Shown here: one piece after another, positions 1 through 10,100 of the stretch
Layout of the letters: every line of letters begins with the position of its first letter
How positions within the stretch are numbered: position 1 is the first letter of the stretch
Assembly (NCBI RefSeq): GCF_000186865.1
Contig: NW_008705562.1
Span: 376,706-425,269, forward strand
Source: Aureococcus anophagefferens
Taxonomy: Eukaryota > Sar > Pelagophyceae > Pelagomonadales > Pelagomonadaceae
Length of the DNA: 48,564 bases
Direction: 5' to 3'
The notes under the pieces: model-generated
What the model saw: the letters and a program-made list of their open reading frames with translations, nothing else
Databases searched by the model: none
What the model was told of the DNA's origin: nothing
Program-made: the position numbers and the translations under genes

Positions 1-1
1 G

Positions 2-262
2 CCGGGCCGGCCCGGGGCCTGCGAGAGCGCCGCGCCGCCGTGCGTCGCGCGCGTCGACTGGGAGCGCGCGCCGACGTGGTCCTACGACGGCTACGGCCAC
101 GAGGAGACCGAGGCCCTCGACGGCGCCCTGCGCGCGCTCCGGCGCGCCCACGTCGCCGCGCTCCAAGCCGCCCACCCGGGCGAGTTCGCGGCCCTCGCGG
201 CGGAGAACGCCGCGGACCTCCGCCTCTTCGCGCGGCTCAAGGCCCTCATACCGACGACTTAA
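2..262 (+). CDS. 3' end of an unrecognised gene (partial)
   Basis: The window opens inside a reading frame on the plus strand that runs 86 codons to a TAA at 260-262. The visible part contains a WERAPTWSYDGYGHEET stretch and then an Ala/Arg/Leu-rich helical tail ending in LKALIPTT. Codon third positions are strongly G/C, as in the neighbouring real genes. I do not recognise a family. Its stop codon lies in the TTAA that also carries the stop of the opposite-strand gene, so the two genes are convergent and overlap by two bases. The alternative frame starting at position 40 is a shadow of the minus-strand gene. Confidence 0.55.
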   Translation, partial: PGRPGACESAAPPCVARVDWERAPTWSYDGYGHEETEALDGALRALRRAHVAALQAAHPGEFAALAAENAADLRLFARLKALIPTT

Positions 263-3200
263 TTCATCATGCCCGCGCGCTCGACGCCGAGCATGTCGCG
301 GACCGAGTCGAACTCGAGCTTCTTCTTGAACCAGAACCCCTCGCCGAGGTTCTGCTTCATGATCGCGGCCTGGAACCGGAGGAGCGCGAAGAGGAGGATG
401 GGCAGCCGCTCCGCGATCTTGACCCAGTCCTCGAAGTAGATCTCGCCCTTGCCGGAACTAAAAGTCTCGAAGAGCGTGTCCACGTGGACCTGCTGGTAGG
501 GCAGCGGGTTGTTCGCCAGGAGGCCCTTCGTGAGCAGGTCGTAGTCCGTCTTCTCGAGGTAGCACGACTCGCGGCCCGTCACGGACTTGAACAGCCAGCG
601 GAGCATGCCGATCATGTCGAACATGGACAGCGTCGCGACGGCGCAGACGTACTCGCCGAAGGTGAGGTGGGACCCCGTGTGCGACTCGATCTCGATGAGC
701 TCCAACAGCCACTTCAAATAGAGGGGCATGGGCTCCTTGGGCTCGCCGAGCGACTCGAGCCAGTCCTTCGTCTCGACGTGGTCGCTGTTGCCGTAGTTGA
801 GCTTGTCGAAGACGTTGCGCAAAGCGCAGACGGACGAGATGGGCAGCGCGTGGATGGCGATCATGTCCTTGAGCCGCTCCTCGCCGTGGTACCACTTCTC
901 GCGCTTCAGCAGCCCGAGCGCCAGCACGTTGAGCACGACCTTCTTGTGGAACTTCTTCCGGTGGATCACGAGGTGGTGCTTGCCGATCTTGTCGCCGCAG
1001 GACCCGATCGTCGGCGAGATCAACTCCCAGTCGAGCTTCTTGTAGGACGCCTCCTCCTTCTCGTTCCGCGCGAAGTTGATCATGTCGATGGGCGGCGCGG
1101 ACTCGCCGCGGAAGATGCCCGCGTCGCCGTGGATCTCGACGTTGAGCTTCTCGTGGCCGCGGATCACCGTGCCGGCGACGTAGGCGCCGAAGATGCGCGA
1201 CTCGTTCGCGGCCTTGTTCTTGTGGTTCGGCGGCGCGCGGCGGACGCGGAACTGCGTGAGCACGCGCGGGCCACTGCCCATGCAGTACCAGACGTAGATG
1301 CGGCTCTTGTTCGTCGACAGGTCCTTCTTGATGCGCTCGAACACAGGCTGCTTGATGGACTTGTTGTAGTCCTGCTTCTCGTTCTGCGACGCGAGCTCCT
1401 GGCGGCCGACGGTGATCATGATGTCGACGACGCCGCGCGGCTTGATGGACCGCGACTGCAGGTTCAGCACGGAGTTCTCGACCTGCTCGCTCTCCTCCTC
1501 GCGCTGCTGGCCGGACTTGCCGTCTTTCAGTAAATCGTAGAGGCGCACGTGCGGCGGGTCCTTGCGGATCTCCGGCAGGTCGTAGCCCCGGCGCACGAGG
1601 TCCGCCTCGGACGCGCCCATGGACGCGTTCCAGGCGCGCTTCGCCGTCTCCTTGACGGCCGTGATCGTCTTCTTCACGGCCTTCAACGCCCAGACGCGGC
1701 CGTGGTAGAGCGCGCGCTTCGCCAGCGCCTTGGCCTCCGCGGCCTTCTCCGACATCGCGAAATCCAAACGCGCGTTCCGCAGCTCCGCCTCCCGCTTCGC
1801 CACGCGGTGGCTCCGCTCCCGCGCCAGCACTCTTCGCTCGCGCCAGACCTTCTGGATCTTGATCGCGCCGCGCATGCGGCCCTGCGCGAAGCACTTCTCC
1901 ACCACCCTATCGTTCTTCCGCCGGAGCAGCTCGACCTTGTGCTGGAGCGCGTCCTCGTCGGCGCGCTGCTTGAGCTTGCGCTGGATCTCGCGGTACTGGA
2001 TGCGCGCCTTGCGCCGGCCCCAGACGTGGCAGATGATGAAGCACGCGCGGTTGAACGCGCGGTGCCTCGCCAAGGTCGCGCGCCGCGCGGACCGCAGCCG
2101 GAAGCGGCTCTGGATCTGCGTCGCGTAGCGGTGCTCCTTGCGGTCGCGCCAGTACTTGACGGCCCGCCAGCGCCGCACGCGGTTCCGGATGGCCTGCTGG
2201 ATGACCCGCAGCGCCTTCGCGCGGTCCAGCAGGAGCTGCGCGGCCTCGGCCTCGAGCTCCTTGGCGCGCTTCGCGCGCGCGGCGATGAGGAAGTCGACGG
2301 TCTTCGGGTCGCCGAAGCGCTCGAAGGCCTTCATGATCCACGTGATGCGCTTCTTCGCGGCCTTGACGACGTTCCGCGCCAGGTGCGCGCGCAGCGCGCC
2401 CTGGATCTTGCACGCGTGCTTGTTGCGGTGCTGGACGACGATGCGCACGAAGCGCCGCGCGCGCTTCTGGATGATCTGGGCCGACTCGCGCCGCAGGCGC
2501 TTGCGGGTCTCGAAGGGCGACTCCTCGCGCGCTTTCATGAACAACGCGGTCATCATCGCGGACTCGCGCCGCTTCCGCTCCTCGGCCTCGCGCTCGAGCT
2601 GCTCCTGGTCCTTGCGGAGCTTGTCCGCCTCCCAGCGCTGGCGCCGCAGCGCCTCCTCGATCTTGGCTTCCAAGGCCAGCTTCGCCGCGCGCGCGATCGC
2701 CTCCCTCCGCTTCCGCTCGAGCGCGTTCCCGCCGAGGCGCCGCCGCCCGAGGTTCTGGATCGCCAGCGCCGCGAAGTACTTCGTCTCGCGCCAGCAGCGC
2801 GCGAGCGTCTTGCGGACCCAGCGCGCGAGGAACGTCGCGTTGACCTCGAGCCAGAGGTCGTAGTCGCGGTACGCGTCGAACGTGAAGAACGCGAGCGCGA
2901 GCGTGAGCCGCCGGAACGAGGGGAAGATGGGCCGCAGGCCCTTTTTGCGCCGCTTCAACAGCTGCGCGGCGTCGATGGCGAGGTCGTCGAGGAGCGCGCG
3001 CGCGTCCCGGTAGGCCCGGTCCGCCGCGGCGGTCCTTTTCTCCTGCGCGAGGCGCCGCCCCCGGAGCACGGCCTTGCGGTCCCGGATGCAGCGCTGGATG
3101 ACGAGCGCGGAGCACGCCATGGCCTTCTCGTAGAGCCGCGCGGCGCGGAAGACGACGTAGTAGCGGCCCGCGGCCTTGTACCGGTGCCGCGTCTCGATGA

Positions 3201-5631
3201 CCGTCGCGGCCCTGTAGGCCTCGCGGCAGCGCATCTGCTGGGCGACGAACTTGCGCACGGCCGGCGCCACGGGCACGACGCCGCAGCGCCGCCCGTCGAA
3301 CTCCTTCTTCCCGAAGGGCAGCGCGCGCGTCGCGCGGCCGAGCTCGCGGTCTCCCAGACCGCGGCCCCGCGCGGCGCCGCTGAGGTCCAACACCTCGAGG
3401 TGGTGCGCCAGGCCGACGCGTCGTACGCAAGCCGACGACACGAGGTCGCAGGTCGCGAGGTGGAGCGCTTTGAGCTTCGGGCAGCCCGCCAAGATCGCGT
3501 CGACGGCGACGTCGTCGACGTACTCGCACTTGTTGACCTTCAACGTTTCTAATAATGTGCAGCCCGCGGCGATGGCGAGCAGGCCGCTCCGCCCGACCTC
3601 GCTCCGGCTCAGGTCCAGCGTCGTCGCCCTGGGGCAGTTCCGGCCGATGGCCTCGGCCGTCTTCGACGTGATCGGGTGCCGGTCGCCGCCGCAGCCCGCG
3701 GCCCGGAGCCGCTCCAGGAAGACGCAGGACGTCGCCACGGCCACCAGCCCCAGGTCCGTCACGCGCGCGCAGGAGTCGACGCCCAGGCGCGCCAGGTTTT
3801 TGCAGAACTTGGCGACCGTCGCGATGGCCGCGTCGTCGACGCGCGGCGCGCCGTCGACGTCCAATTTCGCGATCGTCGCGCCGCAGGTCCGGCACAGGCT
3901 CCGGATGCCCCGCTCGGAGTAGCGGGGCACGCGGCAGCGCGCCGACGTGTCCACGGAGCCCGTGAGCGCCGCCTCCAAGATCAGCTCCTTGAGCGCCAGC
4001 CGCGTCCGCTTCGGCTCGGGCTCGCCCTCGCGCCGCTTCACGATGCGCTCGTGCGCGGGCCCCGCGTAGTGGTCCACCTCGACCTTGGGGCCCTTGACCC
4101 AGGTCGCGATGCCCCGGTCGCTGATGAGCGGCGTGTCCACGGCCCGCAGGCGGTCGAGCTGGAGGCACGGCGCGAGCGCGCCGCAGAACGCGTCGTCGAG
4201 GAGCGGGCAGAAGCTCACGTCGAGGTCCCTCAACGTGTCCGCGACGGCCCGTAGGAAGGGCCGCAGGCCCAGGGCGCTGATCTGGGGGCAGAGACTCAAA
4301 TCCAGCACCTCGAGGGGCGCGTGGCCGTGCACGCTGTCCTCCGCGGCCTTGGCGAAGGCCTGGAGCGCGTTGTCGTCGACGGCGTCCTTGAGGCCCGTGA
4401 GCCGCAGCTCGCGGAGCCGCCGGCAGCCGCCCGCGAAGCCGCCCAGCAGCGTGGACCCGGAGATGACGTGGGGCAGCCCGCCGATGTCGAGCCGCCGCAT
4501 CTCGAGCGTTCCCACGTCGCGCCGCAGCCCCAAGAGCCCCAGCGAGTCGATCTGGCGGCAGCCCCTCAGATTGAGCTCGTGGAGCCCGCCGCCGCCCTCG
4601 GCCATGAGCAGCAGCAGCGCGTCGTTGCTGAAGCCCAGCGTCTCCCGCAGGTCCAGCACCTTGATGACCTGGCGGAGCTTGATCTGCCGCGAGATCTCCA
4701 CGAGGCCCTTGTCCGTCATCTTCGGGCACTGGCGCATGTAGAGCTCCTCGAGCAGCTTGATGCCCGCGAGGAAGCTGTGGATGCCCGCGTCGCCGACGTT
4801 CGTGTGGCTCAGGTTCAGCACGCGCAGGTACTTTGTGTGCCGCCGCAGGTGCTCCATCGCCTTGTCCTCGACGCCCGCGCAGTGGGACAGGTCGAGGTGC
4901 GTGCAGCGGTCCAGGTGCTGGAGCTTCTCGACGCCGTGGTGGCTGAGCAGGGGGTTCCCCCGCAGGTTGAGGTAGTTGACCGTCGGGTTCGTCGCCGCCA
5001 AAATCGCGAGGTCGCCGTCGCGGACGTTGGACTCCTCGAGGTGCACGTGGCTCTGCTGCTTGGGCCTCATTCTCGCCCAGTCGTGCCAGAAGGTCTCCAC
5101 GGGGTGCCAGACGTCCTCGACCTCCTTGTAGGCGAAGCCGCGCCGGAGCTCGGCCGGGGACCCGAACGGCTCCGGCGGCGCGCGCTCGCCCGGCGTCGCC
5201 GTGCGGCTGCAGGTCGACTGGCCGCTGCCGGGCTTCGACGAGTCGGCGCCGAAGGCGCTGGCCTCGCCGCCGGGCGACGCGTGGCTCGTCACCTCCGTCG
5301 AGTCGCCCGCGCCCTCGAGGCCCGACGCGTCCAAAAGGACCGGCGGCCGTTTCTTGGCCTTCGGGTCCTTGTAGGGCGTGCCGACGAGGGGCCGGTCGTA
5401 GCGCTTGGGCCTGGGCGCCGCTTCCTCGCGCGGGAAGATGCTGTCCGGGTCGAGCCGCTTCCGCGCGGGCATCTCCGTGACGAAGGCGAGCACATCCTGG
5501 TTGTCGAACTGCTCGAGGCGGCTAAAGTCGATGGGCTCCGGCGAGTCGGGCCGCGTGCGCAGCTTGCTCGTCGACCCGGGCCGCGACTTGGGCCGCTTGG
5601 GGGACCCCGGCGTCCCCGGCTGCGAGGCCAT
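259..5631 (-). CDS. LRR (AMN1/FBXL-type) - IQ-motif - EF-hand-like protein
   Basis: A single uninterrupted 1790-codon frame. Residues 1-170 are low-complexity and Pro/Ser-rich. About 195-770 hold cysteine-containing leucine-rich repeats of the AMN1/F-box-LRR type (units such as LRVLNLSHTNVGDAGI and LEVLDLSLCPQISALGL). About 800-1330 are a long basic helical region with several IQ-like calmodulin-binding motifs (for example ACKIQGALRAHLARN and ATQIQSRFRLRSARR). About 1400-1790 form a globular tail with degenerate EF-hand-like segments (VFDKLNYGNSDHVETKDWL and DTLFETFSSGKGEIYFEDW). No F-box is visible. The architecture suggests a calmodulin-binding scaffold, perhaps cytoskeletal or flagellar; that role is inference. 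The ATG at 5631 is the first in frame. It is striking that a 5.4-kb gene here has no intron. Confidence 0.85.
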   Translation of the reverse strand: MASQPGTPGSPKRPKSRPGSTSKLRTRPDSPEPIDFSRLEQFDNQDVLAFVTEMPARKRLDPDSIFPREEAAPRPKRYDRPLVGTPYKDPKAKKRPPVLLDASGLEGAGDSTEVTSHASPGGEASAFGADSSKPGSGQSTCSRTATPGERAPPEPFGSPAELRRGFAYKEVEDVWHPVETFWHDWARMRPKQQSHVHLEESNVRDGDLAILAATNPTVNYLNLRGNPLLSHHGVEKLQHLDRCTHLDLSHCAGVEDKAMEHLRRHTKYLRVLNLSHTNVGDAGIHSFLAGIKLLEELYMRQCPKMTDKGLVEISRQIKLRQVIKVLDLRETLGFSNDALLLLMAEGGGGLHELNLRGCRQIDSLGLLGLRRDVGTLEMRRLDIGGLPHVISGSTLLGGFAGGCRRLRELRLTGLKDAVDDNALQAFAKAAEDSVHGHAPLEVLDLSLCPQISALGLRPFLRAVADTLRDLDVSFCPLLDDAFCGALAPCLQLDRLRAVDTPLISDRGIATWVKGPKVEVDHYAGPAHERIVKRREGEPEPKRTRLALKELILEAALTGSVDTSARCRVPRYSERGIRSLCRTCGATIAKLDVDGAPRVDDAAIATVAKFCKNLARLGVDSCARVTDLGLVAVATSCVFLERLRAAGCGGDRHPITSKTAEAIGRNCPRATTLDLSRSEVGRSGLLAIAAGCTLLETLKVNKCEYVDDVAVDAILAGCPKLKALHLATCDLVSSACVRRVGLAHHLEVLDLSGAARGRGLGDRELGRATRALPFGKKEFDGRRCGVVPVAPAVRKFVAQQMRCREAYRAATVIETRHRYKAAGRYYVVFRAARLYEKAMACSALVIQRCIRDRKAVLRGRRLAQEKRTAAADRAYRDARALLDDLAIDAAQLLKRRKKGLRPIFPSFRRLTLALAFFTFDAYRDYDLWLEVNATFLARWVRKTLARCWRETKYFAALAIQNLGRRRLGGNALERKRREAIARAAKLALEAKIEEALRRQRWEADKLRKDQEQLEREAEERKRRESAMMTALFMKAREESPFETRKRLRRESAQIIQKRARRFVRIVVQHRNKHACKIQGALRAHLARNVVKAAKKRITWIMKAFERFGDPKTVDFLIAARAKRAKELEAEAAQLLLDRAKALRVIQQAIRNRVRRWRAVKYWRDRKEHRYATQIQSRFRLRSARRATLARHRAFNRACFIICHVWGRRKARIQYREIQRKLKQRADEDALQHKVELLRRKNDRVVEKCFAQGRMRGAIKIQKVWRERRVLARERSHRVAKREAELRNARLDFAMSEKAAEAKALAKRALYHGRVWALKAVKKTITAVKETAKRAWNASMGASEADLVRRGYDLPEIRKDPPHVRLYDLLKDGKSGQQREEESEQVENSVLNLQSRSIKPRGVVDIMITVGRQELASQNEKQDYNKSIKQPVFERIKKDLSTNKSRIYVWYCMGSGPRVLTQFRVRRAPPNHKNKAANESRIFGAYVAGTVIRGHEKLNVEIHGDAGIFRGESAPPIDMINFARNEKEEASYKKLDWELISPTIGSCGDKIGKHHLVIHRKKFHKKVVLNVLALGLLKREKWYHGEERLKDMIAIHALPISSVCALRNVFDKLNYGNSDHVETKDWLESLGEPKEPMPLYLKWLLELIEIESHTGSHLTFGEYVCAVATLSMFDMIGMLRWLFKSVTGRESCYLEKTDYDLLTKGLLANNPLPYQQVHVDTLFETFSSGKGEIYFEDWVKIAERLPILLFALLRFQAAIMKQNLGEGFWFKKKLEFDSVRDMLGVERAGMMN

Positions 5632-5786
5632 GGGCAGCCCCGTTTGGCTGTGCCCAGACGCCGACGGCCGCTAGCGGTAAACTTGACGGCAAGGGGCAGC
5701 AAGTTACAATTCCATCGTCGGCAGCCCGGGCGCCACTCAATCGGACGACGAACAAGGCCGCCGGGATCCTCGCCGCCGTTCCCGCC

Positions 5787-6675
5787 ATGTCGTCCAAGCC
5801 CGTGGACAAGGTTCGCGAGTCGATGACGAAGTACGCGCGCCGCGGCGTCCCGGGGACAGCGCTGTCGGCCCCGCCGCCGGTCACGCGCGCGCGCGCAGGG
5901 GAACACGCTCAAGGCGGACCCGGCGGAGCGCATCAACTTTACCTGGTACCTGACGCTCATCTTCATCGCCATCGTCGGTTCGCCGGCGTCCCGGGCTTTC
6001 CCGCGGCCGGCGCCCGCCGCGCGCGACCGCCCCGCGGTCGTCCCGAGCGACGCCGGTCCATCCGAGCCGCGCCGTCGCGCGCTCCGCCCCCGCGCGCATG
6101 CGCCGACGTCGCGCCGCGCAGGTCTTCATCATCTCCATCGCCGCCGCGGTGAAGCTCGACATCGAGGACAAGGCGCGCGCGCCGCGTCCCGCCGCCGCGG
6201 CGCCCGCGTACCAACGACGCGCCGCGCCGCAGGACCCGCACCGAGGCGCGGCCTTCGCCGCCGTCTGGTCCATGCTGCTCCTCGTCTGCCTGGCCTTCGG
6301 GGGCACGCTCATCCTCCGCAAGTACCGGACGAACCTCTCGTTCGGCTTCTTCCTCGGCGTCGCGGGCATGATGTCCCAGATGATGTTCATGTGCGTGTCG
6401 TCCGTTTCGCGCGACGCGTCATGTCGTCTTTTTTCTTTAGGAACTTCGCGATCTTCGCGGGCCTCGTCGACGCGGGCGAGGGCGACGACTCCGCGAACGA
6501 GGCCATGGCGGCCTTCTCCTTCTTCCTCTGGATCATCCTCACGGTGCTGACGGCCGTCCTCGTCTACGACCGGGCCCACGTCCTCGACGAGCCCGGCCCG
6601 GCGGCCGCGGCGCCCAAGGGCGAGCTCGAGCCCGCGGCGGAGGCCCCGGGCGAGCCCGCGGCGGGCATGGCGTGA
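5787..6675 (+). CDS. Four-helix membrane protein, five exons
   Basis: Exons 5787-5810, 5899-5973, 6122-6172, 6233-6390 and 6441-6675 join in frame. Introns 1, 2 and 4 are GT-AG (the last begins gtgcgt and ends tttctttag); intron 3 begins GC at 6173 and ends cag at 6232. The spliced protein of about 180 residues has a short cytosolic start (MSSKPVDK), then four hydrophobic helices around WYLTLIFIAIVFIISIAAA, FAAVWSMLLLVCLAF, FGFFLGVAGMMSQMMFM and FFLWIILTVLTAVLVY, and a charged Glu/Pro/Ala tail ending in GMA. I do not recognise the family; the size and topology resemble four-TM MARVEL/tetraspan proteins, but no signature motif is visible. Intron 2 limits are the least certain because other donors exist nearby. 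Confidence 0.7.
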
Positions 6676-7135
6676 TTCAGGCGAAGCTGCCCGCCCCCCC
6701 CACGACAAAGGCCCCCTCTTTAAGCTTCCAGAAGAATCGGGGGCTCGGTCGCCCTTGGACTATCTTTGGATTGTTGTGTTCGAACGACCGATGAATGACC
6801 CCCGGCCGTCGCATCATTTGTCCGTTACGGTCAGGGAAGTACTGCAACAATAACATATCAGCGACGGAAATCTTGTTCCCGCTCACACCGGCATTGCTCA
6901 TCTATATTCTATTTTGCAGTGTGTCGCGGTGCGTGCGTCCGAGCAGCAACATAAAACTTTCAATGAGTGGTTTAAAGCGAGCGTAGCGAGCAACCTCAAT
7001 TAAACGAGTGGCCGATAGCTCGCGAAGCGAGCTTGCCGGCCGTAGGCCGGCTTGTTTTGCTCGTACAATGCAGCCCCCCGGGCGCCCGTTCTCGGCGCCC
7101 GGCGCGCGCTTCGCGCGCGTGGCGCCCGCTTTTAG
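6676..7135. other. Intergenic region, AT-richer, ending in a hairpin cluster
   Basis: Between the membrane protein and the GT8 gene. The first part (6710-6990) is clearly AT-richer than its surroundings and holds no convincing coding frame. The last 120 bases consist of consecutive perfect inverted repeats, listed separately. The promoter of the GT8 gene must lie here. Confidence 0.5.
7017..7118. repeat. Cluster of four perfect GC hairpins
   Basis: Four inverted repeats follow each other: agctcgc-gaa-gcgagct near 7017-7033, gccggcc-gta-ggccggc at 7035-7051, a 9-bp stem ccgggcgcc/ggcgcccgg with a 7-base loop at about 7078-7102, and gcgcgcg-ctt-cgcgcgc immediately after. Stems are perfect and loops are 3-7 bases. 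They end about 20 bases before the GT8 start codon, so they would sit in the promoter or 5' UTR. Confidence 0.65.
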
Positions 7136-10100
7136 ATGAGGGCAACTCGATCCATGGCCGTCGTGCCGTGGATCGCCGCCGTCCTGGCGTGGGCGGCAAC
7201 GGCGGCCGCCGGCGGCGGCGGCGCGGTCGGGGCAGCCTCCGGCCTCTCGGACGTGCACGTGACCATGTTCAGCGACCGCGCGCTCGAGGCGGCGGCCGTG
7301 CTCGAGTCCGTCTGCCGCCACGCCGCGGCGCCGGAACGGCTCGTCTTCCACGTCGTCGTGAGCGCGCGCGGCGGCGGCTCCGGCTTCGAGGCCGCCGCGC
7401 GCGGCGGCGGCTGCGCGCGCGCGCGGCTGCGCGTGCACACGCTCGGCGACCTCACGCAGGAGCTGCGCGACGCCGGCGTCGTCGTGACCTGGGAGATGGC
7501 ACCCGTGGCGCGCACGAACCTGACGGTCCGCGCGGCGGCCTGGGACGCGAGCGACAAGCACAAGACGGGCTTCAACCACCTGCGCTTCTACGCGCCCTAC
7601 CTGTCGCCCTTCCGCGACCTCGACGCGCTCATCTTCCTCGACGACGACACGATCGTCCAGGGCGACATCGCGGACCTCCACGGCTTCGACCTCGGCGGCA
7701 AAGCCATCGGCGCGGGGTGCCTGAACTGGGTCTGGAACGCGTGCGAGCGCATGGAGTCGTCGCTGTCCCTGACCTACGCCGACGTGCCCTACTTCGGCGT
7801 GGGCACGCTCACGGGCCGGAGCGTCGCGGACGCGACGTGCGGCGCGGACGGCGAGACGGAGTGCGTGCCGGAGGGCTTCTTCGAGTCGCTGTCGCGCGCG
7901 TCGCGCGAGCTCGGCGGCGGCGGCGACGTCGCGGGCGCCTTCCGGACGTCCCGGGCCTGGAACTTCGGGGTGAACAAGTTCGACCTGGCGGCCTGGCGCA
8001 CGCGGGGGCTCACGGAGAAGTACGTCGGGTGGATGGCCGCGAACGCGCGCGAGGGCTGGTTCCCCGAGACGTCGCTGGGCTACGGCCTCGGCGTCGCGTT
8101 CCTCGCCTGGGCCGGCGACGTCGCCTGCGTCGACGACGCGCTGCCCATCAGCCACGGCCTGGGCTTCGTGCCCTACGACGACTTCGCCGTGGACCTGGCG
8201 AAGCGCGGCGACCGGCCGGACCCGAAAGCGTCGCTCGCGCGCGCGTACGCGGTCCACTGGAACGGCGACCGCAAGCCCTGGGACCCGGACCGCAGCATCC
8301 GCGGCTACGAGGCCGCCTACCACGCCCACGCGGCGCCGGAGCTATCGCGGCGCTTCGAGGGCTCCCGGCGGCTCGCGGGGCCCGGCGCGGCGCGGCTCCG
8401 GCCCTTTGTGGTGTTGAGCGCGCCGCGGTCGGGCACGGAGTGGTTCATGGACGTGCTCGACCGCCACCCGGCGGTCTGCGCGACCGGTGTTTTGCGGCGT
8501 CCAATGCCTCGATCGTAGTTCTCCCGTTCCCCGCCGACGCCGCGAGCGATTTTTTGGTGGGAAACTCATCGTCGCGCTTCGTAGGCGAGGCGAACAACCC
8601 GGGCCGCGGCTTCCCCCGGGAGGCGCTGCTGCCGGGCGTCTACGACCAGGACGACCGCTGGGCCCGGAGCTGCATGCCGAAATCCGCGTGCCGCTGGAGC
8701 ACGCTGAGCAAGTGGCTCCACGGCCACCTGGCGCGGCCCGACGATGCGCTCTGCGCCGGCGCCGGCGCCGCGGACCACCCGGTCTACGGCAGCCACGGCG
8801 GCGTCGTCTGCGCCTTCGCGGAACGGGCGAGCCTTTTGGCCGCGTCGCGGAACAACGGCACGGCCGCGTCCGTCGAGGAGGCCATGGCCGCGGCCTTCGA
8901 GCTCTTCGCGTCGCACCTCCTGGGCCAGCCGGCGCCGGAGGCGCTCGCGTCCGTACCCGGCGAGCTGGCCCTGCCCTGCGCGTGCGCGGCCGGCGCGGAG
9001 ACCGTCGGCGTCAAGCTCATGGAGGGCTGGCTCGGCGACCGGAGCGACCCGGGCCTCCGCGCGGCCTGGGCCGACATGCCCTGGGCGTCGAACTACGACG
9101 CGCCGGGCGCGCCCCTCGCCTACGGCGTGTCGAAGGTGCTCCGGGACGGCGGCGCGCGCGTGCTCGTCCTCGACCGCGAGGATCTGGTCGCGTCGTACGT
9201 GTCGATGCGCGTCGCGCGCGAGGGCCGGAGCTTCCACTGCCGCGGCGAGGCGGGCTGCTCGTCGGCGAACGTGACCGTCGACGTCGCGGACCTCGTGCGC
9301 GAGGTGCGGCACCGCGTCGCGTCCGTCGCGGACCGCGACGCGTGGGTGGCGAGCCTCGGGTTGGAGGCGACGCGGCTCACCTACGAGGCCTGCGTCGCGG
9401 ACCCGGAGGCGTGCTACGCGACGGCGCTGGAGTTTCTCGACGTGGAATCGTCGCAGGACATCGTCGCGCGGCTGTTGGCGGAGTCGCCCATGGAGCGGTC
9501 GTCGCGGACCGTGGCCGAGCAGGTCGCGAACGCGCCCGAGGTCGTCGCCGCGCTGCGGGCCGCGGGGCTCCGGCGCTACCTCGGGACCCTCGTGGACGAC
9601 ACGCCCCTCAAGGGGCGGCGGCGACGGCCGCTCGCGCAGCGCTGGGGGTCGCTGCTGCGGGAACTCGCGCGGCGCGCCCGCAACGGGCTCCGGAGGCTCG
9701 TCCGGTCCATCCGGCGGCGCTTCTTCGCCGCGGCGGGCGACGGCAAGGTCCACGTCGCGCTCTTCAGCGACCGGCCGCGGCCCGCGGCGGCGACGCTCGC
9801 GTCGGTCTGCGCGTCCGGCGACCCGGTGAAGCTCGTGTTCCACGTCGTCTTCCCGTCGACGGACGCCGCGCTCGAGGTCCGCGGCGCGCTCGGCGGCGTC
9901 TGCGACGGCGCGACCTTCGCGTTCCGGAGTCTGGCGGAGGCGACGCGCACCGTCGCCGAGCGTTTCGACGGGCCGCCGGCCTGGGAGTCCTTCGACGTCG
10001 ACGAGCCTGAAGGCGACTACGCGCTCGACCGCCACCCGAAGCACGCGTCGCCCTACAACCACCTGCGCTTCTACGCGCCGGCGCTCGCCGAGTACGACGA

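Noticed and set aside
6677..6901. 74-codon minus-strand frame after the membrane protein
   Set aside because: Short, ends at a random stop, no motif, lies in AT-richer intergenic DNA.
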